In this document: one piece after another, positions 25,204 through 35,617 of the stretch
Layout: each line of letters starts with the position of its first letter
Numbering within the stretch: position 1 is the stretch's first letter
NCBI GenBank assembly: GCA_965279255.1
Contig: OZ257146.1
Location: forward strand, 2,418,001-2,482,000
Origin: CAMFLJ01 sp965279255
GTDB lineage: Bacteria > Actinomycetota > Acidimicrobiia > Acidimicrobiales > Acidimicrobilacustridaceae
Reading direction: 5' to 3'
Length of the DNA: 64,000 bases
Notes under the pieces: generated by a model
Databases searched by the model: none
Told to the model about the DNA's origin: nothing
The model's input: the letters and a program-made list of their open reading frames with translations, nothing else
Made by a program: the position numbers and the translations under genes

Positions 25204-25590
25204 CTACTTGCCGAGCACCCGGTCGGTCTGCTCGCGCTGCTCGAAGATGAGGCGCACCAGCCAGTAGCGGAAGTAGCGGCGCAGCGACATCACGATGAAC
25301 AGCGCGGTGGCGGCGACGGTCAGCGTGAGGCCGAACACCCCCATCGCACTGAAGTCGTTCTGCTCGAGCACGCTGGTGGTGCCGTGGGTCTGGAGCCAGC
25401 CCATGAGCGAGAGCACCACACCGGCGATCATGCCGATGATCGACAGGATCAGCCACGCGCGTTCGGGGTTCGCCCGACCGCCCGTGACCTTGAGCTTGTC
25501 GACCTCGCTCTGGAACTCCTGGAGGCGGGGCGACGACGGGGTGCTGCTGGCATCCATCTCGGTGGCGGTCATGTCCTGCGTGTCCTCCAT
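25204..25590 (-). CDS. Two-helix membrane protein of the ABC importer operon
   Basis: A 128-residue protein I do not recognise. The N-terminus (1-45) is hydrophilic. Two membrane segments follow (about 46-66, AWLILSIIGMIAGVVLSLMGW, and 83-101, VFGLTLTVAATALFIVMSL), then a basic, aromatic tail (RRYFRYWLVRLIFEQREQ). It starts 2 bases after the livF-like stop, so it is translated with the transporter and may be an accessory subunit. Nothing like it belongs to the standard five-part Liv system. Confidence 0.7.
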   Translation of the reverse strand: MEDTQDMTATEMDASSTPSSPRLQEFQSEVDKLKVTGGRANPERAWLILSIIGMIAGVVLSLMGWLQTHGTTSVLEQNDFSAMGVFGLTLTVAATALFIVMSLRRYFRYWLVRLIFEQREQTDRVLGK

Positions 25591-25592
25591 GG

Positions 25593-27060
<1,468 letters not shown>

Positions 27061-27064
<4 letters not shown>

Positions 27065-29337
27065 TGGCCGACCTCCGTGTTCACCGCACCCACCGGGGTG
27101 CGACCGGCACCGTTCTGACCATCGGGGTGCAGGTCGCCGACAGCACTCGCCTCGGGCACCAGCGGGTGCTCGTCGAGCTCGTCGGCCACGTGCAGCACCC
27201 GGTCGAGCTGCGACACCTTGTCCGGCGAGAAGGGCCGGCTGAGGCCCAGCTCGCCGATCTCGTCGCGGCCGATGTTCTGCTCGCGCAGCTTGGCGACGGC
27301 GATGGCCTTCTCCTCGCGGGCGTCGCCCCGCCAGGGGAGCATGCCGGCCAGGTCGCGGCCGGCGTAGAACACCGCCCCCTCGGGACGGAAGGCCATGGAG
27401 ATGGCGGCGATGCCGGGACCGATGAGCTCGATGGCGCTCAGCCACGGCGGCTTGCCCAGCAGCTCCTGGATCGCCGGGAACAGCGCGAGCCCGACGACCG
27501 CCATGAACGAGGCGATCGGGTACCGGACGCCCTGCACGGCGAGCAGCAGCACCAGCGGGAGGCCGGCGAACATCGGGAAGGAGTCGACCCGGAGCGCACC
27601 CGACGACAGGCCGAGCATGCACCCGGCGAAGCCGGCGACGGCGCCCGACACCGCGAACACCATCACCTTCTGCACGGTGAGGTTCACACCGATGGTGGCC
27701 GAGGCGGCCGGGCTGTCGGCCAGGGCGATCCAGCGCCGGGCGAAGCGGCCCCGACGCATCAGCATGAAGCCGAGCATGAAGAGGCAGAAGATCAGCGCCA
27801 GGAAGATGACGAACGCCTGGCGGTCGCCGGTGTTGGTGCTGATGCTGAAGCCGAACAGCTTCAGCGGCTTGAACAGCGTGCCGCTGGCCGACGGGTCGAT
27901 CATGCTCGGATGGCGCACGATCACCTTGTCGGTGAACTCGGCGAAGGCCAGCGTGGCCAGGGCCAGGTAGAGGCCCTTGAGGCGAAGCGCCGGCAGGGCC
28001 ACCGCCACACCGACGACGGCGCAGACCGCCATCACCAGCAGGATGCCCTTGGGGTCACCGTTCTGCCCGCCGAAGTGGCTGAACAGCACGGCGCCGATGC
28101 CGGCGATGGCGAAGTTGGCGAAGCTGACCTGGCCCGCCCAGCCGATGAGCGGCACGAGCGAGAGCGTGATCACGCCCAGCACCATGAAGCCGGCGCCACG
28201 GCCGAGCCACACGTCGGAGCGCTCACCGAAGTTGGTGCCGAACCAGGGGATCCAGCCCTTGGCCCAGAACGTGACGAGCACGAACACGAAGAGCGAGCCG
28301 ACCAGCGCCTCCCAGGGCTTGGTGAGCCGCTCGGTGCGCTTGGTGATCTTGATCTTGCCGGTCTCGAGACGAGCCTGGGGCAGGAAGAGCAGGGCGATGA
28401 AGAGGATCACCGCCGGGATCGCCTCGGGGGCGTAGCTCCAGTTCTTGTCGAAGCTCAGGAACACGCCGGCGAAGGACTTCGAGAGGCCGATGATGAGGCC
28501 ACCGGCGATGGCCCACGGGAGGCTCTTCAGCTGGGCGATGGCGGCAGCCGCGGCGGCCACCACGATCAGCAGGGCGAGGTTCTCGACCACCAGGCCGGTC
28601 TCGGGGGCGATGAGGATGCCGGCCAGGCCGGCGGTCATGCACCCGAGGGCCCACGAGGTGCCGCTGACCACCGACGGCTTGGCGCCGGTGAGCCCGGCGA
28701 GGCTGCGGCTGTCGACCACGGCCCGCATCGAGATGCCGAGGCGCGTGCGGTAGAGCAGCCAGCGCAGGAGCACGGCGATGCCGATGGCGACGATCACCGT
28801 GATGATGCGGTGCCAGGTGGCGGTGACGTCGCCGATGCGCACGCCGCTCGTGTCCCGGAAGAACTGCGGGAGGGTGCGGGCCGTCGTGGGCTTCCAGATC
28901 GTGAGCGTGATGCCCATGAACGAGAGCATGAGGCCCACGGTGACCATGAGCTGCACGACCAGCGAGGCGTCCTTGAGCCGGCGCATGATCAACCGGTCGA
29001 GCCCTATGCCGATGAGCGGCGCCACGATGCCGAGCGTCACGACCAGCGACACCAACGTCGGCCAACCCCAGCCCACCGAGCATTGCCAGTAGGTGAAGGC
29101 CAGGAAGCAGCCGATCGCCGCATGGGCGAAGTTGAAGATGCCGGTCGTGGCATAGGTGACGACGAGGCCACCGGCGAGGATGGCGTAGATGCCGCCCAGC
29201 GCGATGCCCACGACGAGGAAGGTCGTGATGTTCTTCGCGCTGATCGGGTTGCCGCCCCAGTTGGAGACGATCACGAACAGCACGAGTGCGGCGACGACGA
29301 TCGCCGAGATCGCCTTCGGTGAGACCTTGAGCGACAT
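27061..29337 (-). CDS. Fused LivH-LivM permease of a branched-chain-type ABC importer
   Basis: A 758-residue membrane protein joining the two usual permeases. The LivH-like half covers about 1-310 (AHAAIGCFLAFTYW; coupling loop near SLAGLTGAKPSVVSG). The LivM-like half covers about 350-690 (LVPLIGWAGQVSFANFAIAG; coupling loop near SPAASATIGVNLTVQK). About 70 hydrophilic residues follow at the C-terminus and are probably cytoplasmic. Fusion guarantees a 1:1 heterodimer. The ATG at 29337 follows CCGGGGGGAAC. Two binding proteins lie upstream on the same strand, with hairpins between, which may lower permease expression relative to the binding proteins. Confidence 0.9.
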
Positions 29338-29372
29338 GTTCCCCCCGGGAAGCGCTCGAATGGGTGTGGATC

Positions 29373-29417
29373 GGATGGGGTGGGGCCCGGCGTGACCGTC
29401 GGGCCCCACCCACATCC
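29373..29417 (-). terminator. GC hairpin between binding protein and permease
   Basis: Arms GGATGGGGTGGGGCCC and GGGCCCCACCCACATCC pair with one interruption. It lies downstream of the binding-protein gene and 36 bases before the permease ATG, so it may act as a partial terminator. Confidence 0.7.
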
Positions 29418-29482
29418 GTTGCTGCTGTGCTACGTGGTGCTCATGGCGACCACGTCACTGCGGTGCTGCTGGACTGCTGGTG

Positions 29483-30871
29483 CTACTGGACCTTCTGGGC
29501 CTCGACGGTGGGGTCGAGGGTGACGGTGACCAGGTAGTCGGGGTTGCAGTCGAGCTTGCCCTTCTCCGAAGGCGTGGCCCGGACGAACTCCCCGTTCTGG
29601 ACCTGCATGATCACCTGGCAGTTCGAGAACCCGCCCTTGGGGTTCTTGGCACCCATCCAGCCGTTGGCGTCGAACGAGGTGATCCCGCTCAGGGCCGTCA
29701 GCACGCTGGCCCGGGTGATGGCGTTCGGGCCGTCGGTCTCGACGACCTTGTCGACGGCCTCCTGGAACAGCACCGCGGCCATCCAGGCCTGGGCACCGAA
29801 GGAGTCCGGCTTCGACACCGAGGCGAGGTAGTTGTCGAGCTCCGGGTTGGAGCCCTTGTCCTCGAACGGCAGGAACTGCATCCAGGTGTAGGTGCCCTCG
29901 ACGTCGGCGCCCGCGGCCTTGAACTTCTCCGTGTAGCAGGCGAGGGAGCAGGCCCACACCTTGACGTCGTTGAGGCCCTGGGCCGCAGCCTCACGGCGCA
30001 TGTTGATCATGACCGCGTCGTTGGAGCCGTTGTAGATGTAGTTCACCGACGAGCTGCTGGCGGTCTGCACCAGCGGCGTGTAGGCGGACTGCTCGTTGCG
30101 GCCCGACACCTTGTAGGCGCCGACCCAGTCGACACCGGCCTGCTTCTGGCCCTCGATCTGGTACGTGGCCGACTGCACGGTGGTGGGCAGATCGCCCGGC
30201 ACCAGGAAGATGCCCTTCAGCGGCGAGGCGATGGTCTCGTAGTACTTGGTCGGACCGACCATGGCGATGAGCGGGCGGCTGCCGGTGGGCGGCTTCCCGT
30301 CGGCCGGGCAGGTCTCGGCGACGCCCTGGATGATGTACGAGTTCTTCGCACACTGCTCGTTGACGTCGTTGGCCAGCGCCGAGATGTTCGGGATGCCCGT
30401 GGGCTGGCCCGCAGCGTCGGCGCAGGTGTTCATCTCGGTGACGTCCGGGTTGAAGAGGGCGTTGCCACCCACCGCGGCCAGCGCCGTCTTGCAGGCGTTG
30501 ATCTGGCCGTTCTTCGACTCGGACGGATCGAGCTTGGAGTCCCAGGTCTCGACCTTGAGCTTGCGGCAGCCGATGCCGCCGTTGGCGTTGATGTACTTCT
30601 CGAAGCCCTGCAGGGCGTCGATGTTGCCCTGGAACAGGCCCGGCGCGAGCGCCGAGCCGGTGTCGGCCATCACCTGGACGGTGATCGTGTCGGCGGTGAC
30701 GCCCGTGTCGGTCGCCTCCAGCGTCACGCCGTCACACTTGGCGTTGGATGCCGTGGTCGTGGCGGTCCCCGTGCCAGCCGGCTCCGAGGCCTTGTCCGAA
30801 CCGCTGCGTCCGCAGGCTCCGGCGAGAAGGCCGGCTGCCAAGAGCAGACCCAGCCATCGATATCGCTTCAC
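29483..30871 (-). CDS. Substrate-binding lipoprotein, LivK-like, copy 1
   Basis: A 462-residue type I periplasmic-binding-fold protein. A lipoprotein signal ends LLLAAGLLAGAC with the lipid-anchored Cys near residue 20, and a Ser/Thr-rich linker follows. The two-lobe body includes INANGGIGCRKLKVE and SGRNEQSAYTPLVQ. The start is GTG 30871 behind AGGGGGAAACGA. It delivers substrate to the fused permease. It is a close paralogue of the next gene upstream (most residues identical), with the variation spread along the binding lobes. The substrate is unknown; steroid or fatty-acid-like acids are the contextual guess. Confidence 0.9.
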   Translation of the reverse strand: MKRYRWLGLLLAAGLLAGACGRSGSDKASEPAGTGTATTTASNAKCDGVTLEATDTGVTADTITVQVMADTGSALAPGLFQGNIDALQGFEKYINANGGIGCRKLKVETWDSKLDPSESKNGQINACKTALAAVGGNALFNPDVTEMNTCADAAGQPTGIPNISALANDVNEQCAKNSYIIQGVAETCPADGKPPTGSRPLIAMVGPTKYYETIASPLKGIFLVPGDLPTTVQSATYQIEGQKQAGVDWVGAYKVSGRNEQSAYTPLVQTASSSSVNYIYNGSNDAVMINMRREAAAQGLNDVKVWACSLACYTEKFKAAGADVEGTYTWMQFLPFEDKGSNPELDNYLASVSKPDSFGAQAWMAAVLFQEAVDKVVETDGPNAITRASVLTALSGITSFDANGWMGAKNPKGGFSNCQVIMQVQNGEFVRATPSEKGKLDCNPDYLVTVTLDPTVEAQKVQ

Positions 30872-30950
30872 TCGTTTCCCCCTGTTGGTGTTTCGATTGC
30901 GGCAGGACCTTAACCGAAACAAGCAACCGTGTGTGACGACGGGCACAGAG

Positions 30951-30976
30951 CGGGGCCGGCGGTCGCCCGCCGGCCC
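30951..30976 (-). terminator. GC hairpin after binding-protein copy 2
   Basis: Perfect 11-base arms GGGGCCGGCGG and CCGCCGGCCCC with a 4-base loop, just past the stop of the upstream binding-protein gene. Confidence 0.75.
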
Positions 30977-30991
30977 CGAACCGTGATGCGG

Positions 30992-32380
30992 CTACTGGAT
31001 GGACTGCGCCTCCACCACCGGGTCGAGGGTGACCTTGGTGATGTAGGAGGGACTGCAGTCCAGCTTCCCCGTCTCCGAGGGCTGGATCCGCTCGAAGGCC
31101 CCCGACTTGATCTGCATGATGACCATGCAGTCGGAGAAGCCGCCCTTCGGATCCTTGGCACCCATCCAGCCGTTGGCGTCGAATGAGTCGATGCCGTTCA
31201 GCGCCGTGAGGAGGCTGGCGCGGGTGATGGCGTTGGGACCGTCGGTCTCGACGATCTTGTCGACCGCCTGCTGGAACAGCACCGCGGCCATCCAGGCCTG
31301 GGCACCGAAGCTGTCGGGCGTGGCCACCGAGGCGAGGTAGTTGTCGAGCTCCTGGTTGGAGCCCTTCTCCTCGAACGGGATGAACTGCATCCAGACGTAG
31401 CTGCCGTCGACGTCGGCACCCGCGGCCTGGAACTTCTTGGTGTAGCAGGCGAGCGAGCAGGCCCAGATCTTGACGTTGTCGAGGCCCTGGGCGGCAGCTT
31501 CACGACGCATGTTGATCATGGCCGTGTCGTTGGAGCCGTCGTAGATGTAGTTGGCGTTGCCGTTGCGGGCGGCCTGCACACGAGGCGTGTAGGCCGACTG
31601 CTCGTCACGACCGGACACCTTGATGGCGCCGATCCAGTTCACGCCCTGCTCGGCCTGGGCCTTGATCTGGTACGTGGCCGACTGCACGGTGGTGGGCAGA
31701 TCGCCAGGCACCATGAACAGGCCGGTCAGGCTCGGCTCGAGGGTCTTGTAGTAGTCGAGCTGACCGATGAAGGCGGTGAACTCGCGGGAGCCCGTGAGGG
31801 GCGTGCCATCGGCGTTGCAGGGCTCGGCGGTGCCCTGGATGATGAACGAGTGCAACGAGCACTGCTCGTTCACGTCGTTCGCCAGCGCCGAGATGTTGGC
31901 GAGGCCGGTGGGCTGACCCTTGGAGTCGGCGCAGGTGTTCATCTCCGAGACGTCCGGGTTGAACAGCGAGTTGCCGCCGACCAGCGCCAGGGACGTCTGG
32001 CAGGCGTTGATCTGGCCGTTCTTCGTCTCCGACGGGTCGAGCTTGGAGTCCCAGGCCACGACCTTCAGCTTGCGGCAGCCGATGCCGCCGTTGGCGTTGA
32101 TGAACTTCTCGTAGCCCTGCAGGGCGTCGACGTTGCCCTGGAACAGGCCCGGCGCGAGCGGTGAGCCCGTGTCGGCCATCACCTGGACCGTGATCGTGTC
32201 GGCGGTGACGCCCGTGTCGGTCGCCTCCAGCGTCACGCCCTCACACTTGGCATTGGTCGCGGTCGTCGTGTTGGTCCCCCCACCACTCGGCTCCGCGGCC
32301 TTGTCCGAACCACTCCGCCCGCACGCTGCGGCGATGAGCCCCAGCGCAACGAGCAGGCACAGCAATCGGTGTCGCTTCAC
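30992..32380 (-). CDS. Substrate-binding lipoprotein, LivK-like, copy 2
   Basis: A 462-residue paralogue of the adjacent gene with the same length, same Cys pattern (IGCRKLKV, ACSLACYTKKF) and near-identical ends. Its lipobox is LIAAAC with the anchored Cys near residue 20. The GTG at 32380 follows AGGGGGGGTACGC. The two copies differ most in the region around EFTAFIGQLDYYKTLEPSL versus PLIAMVGPTKYYETIASPL, which may change ligand preference while sharing one permease. Separate hairpins after each copy suggest separate mRNA ends. Confidence 0.9.
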   Translation of the reverse strand: MKRHRLLCLLVALGLIAAACGRSGSDKAAEPSGGGTNTTTATNAKCEGVTLEATDTGVTADTITVQVMADTGSPLAPGLFQGNVDALQGYEKFINANGGIGCRKLKVVAWDSKLDPSETKNGQINACQTSLALVGGNSLFNPDVSEMNTCADSKGQPTGLANISALANDVNEQCSLHSFIIQGTAEPCNADGTPLTGSREFTAFIGQLDYYKTLEPSLTGLFMVPGDLPTTVQSATYQIKAQAEQGVNWIGAIKVSGRDEQSAYTPRVQAARNGNANYIYDGSNDTAMINMRREAAAQGLDNVKIWACSLACYTKKFQAAGADVDGSYVWMQFIPFEEKGSNQELDNYLASVATPDSFGAQAWMAAVLFQQAVDKIVETDGPNAITRASLLTALNGIDSFDANGWMGAKDPKGGFSDCMVIMQIKSGAFERIQPSETGKLDCSPSYITKVTLDPVVEAQSIQ

Positions 32381-32501
32381 GCGTACCCCCCCTGGTCGGT
32401 TTCGACTGCGACGCGGACGCTAACCCAAACCGCCGGTTCATGTGTGACGAGTGACACATGTGACCGATGGCACGCCTGTCCGTCACCCGTGGCCGGGCGC
32501 G

Positions 32502-32532
32502 CCACCGCCCCGCCGGGAGGGCGGGGCGGTGG
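32502..32532 (-). terminator. Strong hairpin after the cyclase gene
   Basis: Perfect 13-base arms CCACCGCCCCGCC and GGCGGGGCGGTGG around a 5-base loop, 36 bases past the cyclase stop. Confidence 0.8.
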
Positions 32533-32567
32533 ATCCGACGGGGTGAAGGGCCGGCGCAGCCCCTCCC

Positions 32568-33494
32568 CTACTTCACGGCGGCGGGGTTCACCGGCGAGCC
32601 GACACCCATCTCGACGGGCTCGGGCGAGGCCGACAGGAGGAAGGTGTACCGGCCGTCGTCGGCGCAGTCGGCCGCCAGCTCCTCGAGGTCCCAGTGCTGG
32701 CCCTGGGTCATGCCCATGTCGACGAGGTGCAGCAGGTGCACCGGCAGCGGCATGGTGTCGACCTCGCTCGGGAACACCTCGAAGGTGCCGTGGTCGACGG
32801 CCACCGCGGCGACGTCGTGGTCGCGGAACCACTCGACGGTCTGCAGCGACGGCCCCGGCGCGGTCATGTTGTAGCTGAGCTTGTCGCCGGACTTGAGCAG
32901 CTGCATCACGCCGGTGCGGATGAGCACGACGTCGCCGGGCAGCACCTCAGCCTTGGCCAGCTCGACCGCGGCGTCGAGGTCGTCGGGCGTCAGCGGATAG
33001 CCGCCCTCGAGCTGGTCGACGCCCTTCGCCCGGGCCACGTCGAGCAGGATGCCCCGACCCACGAGGGTCTTCACGTGGTCGATGCCGAGGATCGTGGAGC
33101 CCTCGGCGTTGATGCTCTCGGCCGGGTAGCCGTTGTAGAGCTTGCCGCCGTAGCTGGCGTGGGCGAGGCCGTCCCAGTGGGTGGCCGCCTGCAGCGTCAG
33201 CACGATCATGTCGTCGCTGAACTGCGGGCCCTCGGGATCGAGGATGCTCGGGTTGTTGATCTCGAGCATGGTGTGCAGCGGGTTCTGGCGCTTGCCGATG
33301 AAGCCCATCTGCGGCCCGTTGATCGACAGGGGGATGGCGAGCGAGAACGCCTGGCCCGTGACCACCGACGCGGCCGCTCGGCGACGGGCCTCGGCATCGA
33401 TGAGGTTGAGGGTGCCGATGCGGTCGTCGTCGCCCCACCTCCCCCAGTTGCGGACCTTGGCGGCGAGCTCGTGGAACTCCGGGGTGAGCGGCAT
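32568..33494 (-). CDS. Cyclase-family metal-dependent hydrolase (kynurenine formamidase-like)
   Basis: A 308-residue protein of the cyclase/formamidase family (PF04199 type). The metal motif reads THWDGLAH (about 106-113), equivalent to the family HxGTHxDxPxH. VAAVAVDHGTFEVFP and MPLPVHLLHLVDMG later in the chain complete the metal site. The family hydrolyses cyclic amides, formamides and lactones; here a lactone or ring intermediate is possible. The ATG at 33494 is used. It follows an SDR in the same direction, with a 77-base gap. Confidence 0.85.
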   Translation of the reverse strand: MPLTPEFHELAAKVRNWGRWGDDDRIGTLNLIDAEARRRAAASVVTGQAFSLAIPLSINGPQMGFIGKRQNPLHTMLEINNPSILDPEGPQFSDDMIVLTLQAATHWDGLAHASYGGKLYNGYPAESINAEGSTILGIDHVKTLVGRGILLDVARAKGVDQLEGGYPLTPDDLDAAVELAKAEVLPGDVVLIRTGVMQLLKSGDKLSYNMTAPGPSLQTVEWFRDHDVAAVAVDHGTFEVFPSEVDTMPLPVHLLHLVDMGMTQGQHWDLEELAADCADDGRYTFLLSASPEPVEMGVGSPVNPAAVK

Positions 33495-33571
33495 GGGGGC
33501 CTCCGGGGGGAGAGTGAGGTGCGGTCGGGAGAACGTGAGCCGCCGAAGGATCGCCGGCGGTCAGGCGGGGA

Positions 33572-34318
33572 TCAGCAGCTGATGCCGCCGTCGGCCACCA
33601 CGATCGAGCCGGTCATGTAGCTGGCCTCGTCGGAGCCGAGGAAGGCATAGGTGTTGGCCAGCACGGCCGGTGTGGCCGGGGCGATGTTGTCGCGCGACAT
33701 CTTCTTCAGCCGGTTCCAGTCGCCGCCGTCGGGCGGGATGAACTGGCCGTAGAGGGGCGTCTCGACCCCGCCGGGGGCGACGGCGTTGATGCACAGCGGC
33801 GGGTCGTACTCGGTGGCGAGCGCCTTGGTCAGCATGACCACGCCGCCCTTGGAGGCGCAGTAGGCCGCGCTCCACGGCTGACCCATCACACCTGCGGTCG
33901 AGGCCGTGTTCACGATGGCGCCCTTGCCCTGCTCGACGAGCTCGGGCAGCACTGCACGGCACACGTTGAACGTGCCGGTGAGGTTCACCGCCACGATGCG
34001 CTCGAACTTCGCCGGGTCGACGGTGTGGCTCTCGTCGAAGGCGCCGATGCCGGCCACGTTGAACAGCACCCCGATCGGACCGAGGTCGTCGGTGGCGGCG
34101 GCCACGACGGCCTCCACCGCGGCGAAGTCGGTGACGTCGCAGGCGAAGGCCCGGGCCGCGCCGCCGATGGCGGCGGCGGTGGCCTCCACGTTGTCGGCGA
34201 CGAGGTCGAGGCAGGCCACGCGGCCGCCCTCGGCCGCGACCCGCTCGGCCACCGCCCGGCCGATGCCGGAGCCGGCCCCGGTGACGATGACGGTCTTGCC
34301 GGCGTAGCGCTGGTCCAC
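33572..34318 (-). CDS. Short-chain dehydrogenase/reductase
   Basis: A 248-residue classical SDR. TGAGSGIG (about 13-20) binds NAD(P), CDVTD (about 59) binds the adenine, and the catalytic Ser, Tyr and Lys are in NTASTAGVMGQPWSAAYCASKGG. The C-terminal end SDEASYMTGSIVVADGGISC is standard. The start is GTG 34318 behind GAGGAGCAGCA. It lies between an alcohol dehydrogenase and a cyclase on the same strand. Substrate unknown. Confidence 0.87.
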   Translation of the reverse strand: MDQRYAGKTVIVTGAGSGIGRAVAERVAAEGGRVACLDLVADNVEATAAAIGGAARAFACDVTDFAAVEAVVAAATDDLGPIGVLFNVAGIGAFDESHTVDPAKFERIVAVNLTGTFNVCRAVLPELVEQGKGAIVNTASTAGVMGQPWSAAYCASKGGVVMLTKALATEYDPPLCINAVAPGGVETPLYGQFIPPDGGDWNRLKKMSRDNIAPATPAVLANTYAFLGSDEASYMTGSIVVADGGISC

Positions 34319-34367
34319 TGCTGCTCCTCTGGGTGATCGGTCAGGTGTGCGTCCCGTCGGACGCGAC

Positions 34368-34391
34368 GGAGCCGGGCCGAGGCCCGGCTCC
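34368..34391 (-). terminator. GC hairpin after the alcohol dehydrogenase gene
   Basis: Perfect 11-base arms GGAGCCGGGCC and GGCCCGGCTCC, 9 bases past the stop. Its position between two same-strand genes suggests partial termination. Confidence 0.7.
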
Positions 34392-34399
34392 GATCGGGT

Positions 34400-35509
34400 T
34401 CAGTCGAAGGTGAGGACGCCGCGGGCGACGCCGCCGCTCTCCATGTCGTGCACCGCGTCGTGGAAGCCCTCGAGCGGGTAGGTGTTGGTCACCAGCTCGT
34501 CGAGCAGGAACTCGCCCCGGCGGTAGAGGTCGATGATCTGGGGCATGTGCACGTGGGGGCTGTAGGAGCCCGCCCGCACGCCGATGACGCCCCGCTCGTT
34601 CTGGGTGAAGTCCTGGTACGGGAGCTCGAACTTGGCGTCGCCACCGGGGGTGCCGATGATGACCACGTTGCCGCCCCAGTCGAGCATCTTCAGGGCGTTG
34701 AGGGTGATCTCCGGGCGGGCCACCACGTCGTAGACCCAGTCGACGCCACCGGCGCCGAACGGGCCGTAGAGCTCGCCCTCCTTGAACGGGACGAGGGCCC
34801 GGACCTGGTCGACGATGTCGTCGCTGCGGCCGTTCAGGAAGTCGGTGGCGCCGAACTGGCGGGCCAGCGCCTCCTTCTGCGGGTCGACGTCGATGGCGAT
34901 GATGCGGCTCGCACGGCGCACGCGCAGGGCCTGCAGGGCGTTGAGGCCCACGCCACCGCAGCCGTAGACGACGGCGGTCTGGCCGACCTCGACGTTGGAG
35001 CGGTACATCACCGCGCCGGCGCCGGTCATGACGCCGCAGCCCACGAGGCAGGCCGAGGTGAACGGCACGTCCTTGGGGATGGCGACGGCCTGGATGGCCT
35101 TGACCACGGTGCGCTCGGTGAACACCGACGCGCCGGCGAAGTTCCAGCACTCCTCGCCGTTCAGCGTGAAGGGGGTGGACATGTTGCCGAGGGTCTGGCG
35201 GCAGCGGGTGGGCTTGCCGGCACCGCAGGCCTTGCACATGCCGCAGGCCGCGAGCGTGGAGATGATGACGTGGTCGCCGACGACGACGTTGGTGACGCCG
35301 GTGCCGACCTGCTCGACGATGCCGGCGCCCTCGTGGCCCAGCACGGCCGGCGCCGGCCAGTTGAACATGCCGGCGGCGGCGGTGATGTCGGAGTGGCAGA
35401 CGCCCGCCGCCATGATCTTGACGATGACCTCGCCGGGGCCCGGATCGCGGACCTCGAGCCCGTCGAGGACCTCGGCGCCCTTGTCGCCCGTGTAGACGAT
35501 GCCCTTCAT
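34400..35509 (-). CDS. Zinc-dependent alcohol dehydrogenase, class III-like MDR
   Basis: A 369-residue zinc MDR enzyme. Catalytic zinc ligands are Cys in GVCHSD (about 37-40) and His in LGHEGAG (about 58-64). The structural zinc site is made by CGMCKAC plus a following Cys (about 89-103). NAD binding is by GCGGVGLNALQ (about 190-200). It oxidises an alcohol to an aldehyde or ketone. The aldehyde dehydrogenase next upstream on the same strand would complete oxidation to the acid, as in side-chain or isoprenol breakdown. The ATG at 35509 follows GGGGGAACACC. Confidence 0.9.
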   Translation of the reverse strand: MKGIVYTGDKGAEVLDGLEVRDPGPGEVIVKIMAAGVCHSDITAAAGMFNWPAPAVLGHEGAGIVEQVGTGVTNVVVGDHVIISTLAACGMCKACGAGKPTRCRQTLGNMSTPFTLNGEECWNFAGASVFTERTVVKAIQAVAIPKDVPFTSACLVGCGVMTGAGAVMYRSNVEVGQTAVVYGCGGVGLNALQALRVRRASRIIAIDVDPQKEALARQFGATDFLNGRSDDIVDQVRALVPFKEGELYGPFGAGGVDWVYDVVARPEITLNALKMLDWGGNVVIIGTPGGDAKFELPYQDFTQNERGVIGVRAGSYSPHVHMPQIIDLYRRGEFLLDELVTNTYPLEGFHDAVHDMESGGVARGVLTFD

Positions 35510-35533
35510 GGTGTTCCCCCCAGGGAGATCATC

Positions 35534-35557
35534 GGCCCGCCGACGGTGCGGCGGGCC
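35534..35557 (-). terminator. GC hairpin between aldehyde and alcohol dehydrogenase genes
   Basis: Perfect 9-base arms GGCCCGCCG and CGGCGGGCC with a 6-base loop. Confidence 0.65.
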
Positions 35558-35617
35558 CGGTTCCGGTGTGTGCGGTGTGCGGGTTGGTGCGGTGCTGCGG
35601 TTGCGACGCTGTGGAGA

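Noticed and set aside
27127..29322. Long plus-strand open frame (over 700 codons) opposite the fused permease
   Set aside because: Low-complexity, charged, domain-free translation; the minus strand encodes a convincing membrane protein.
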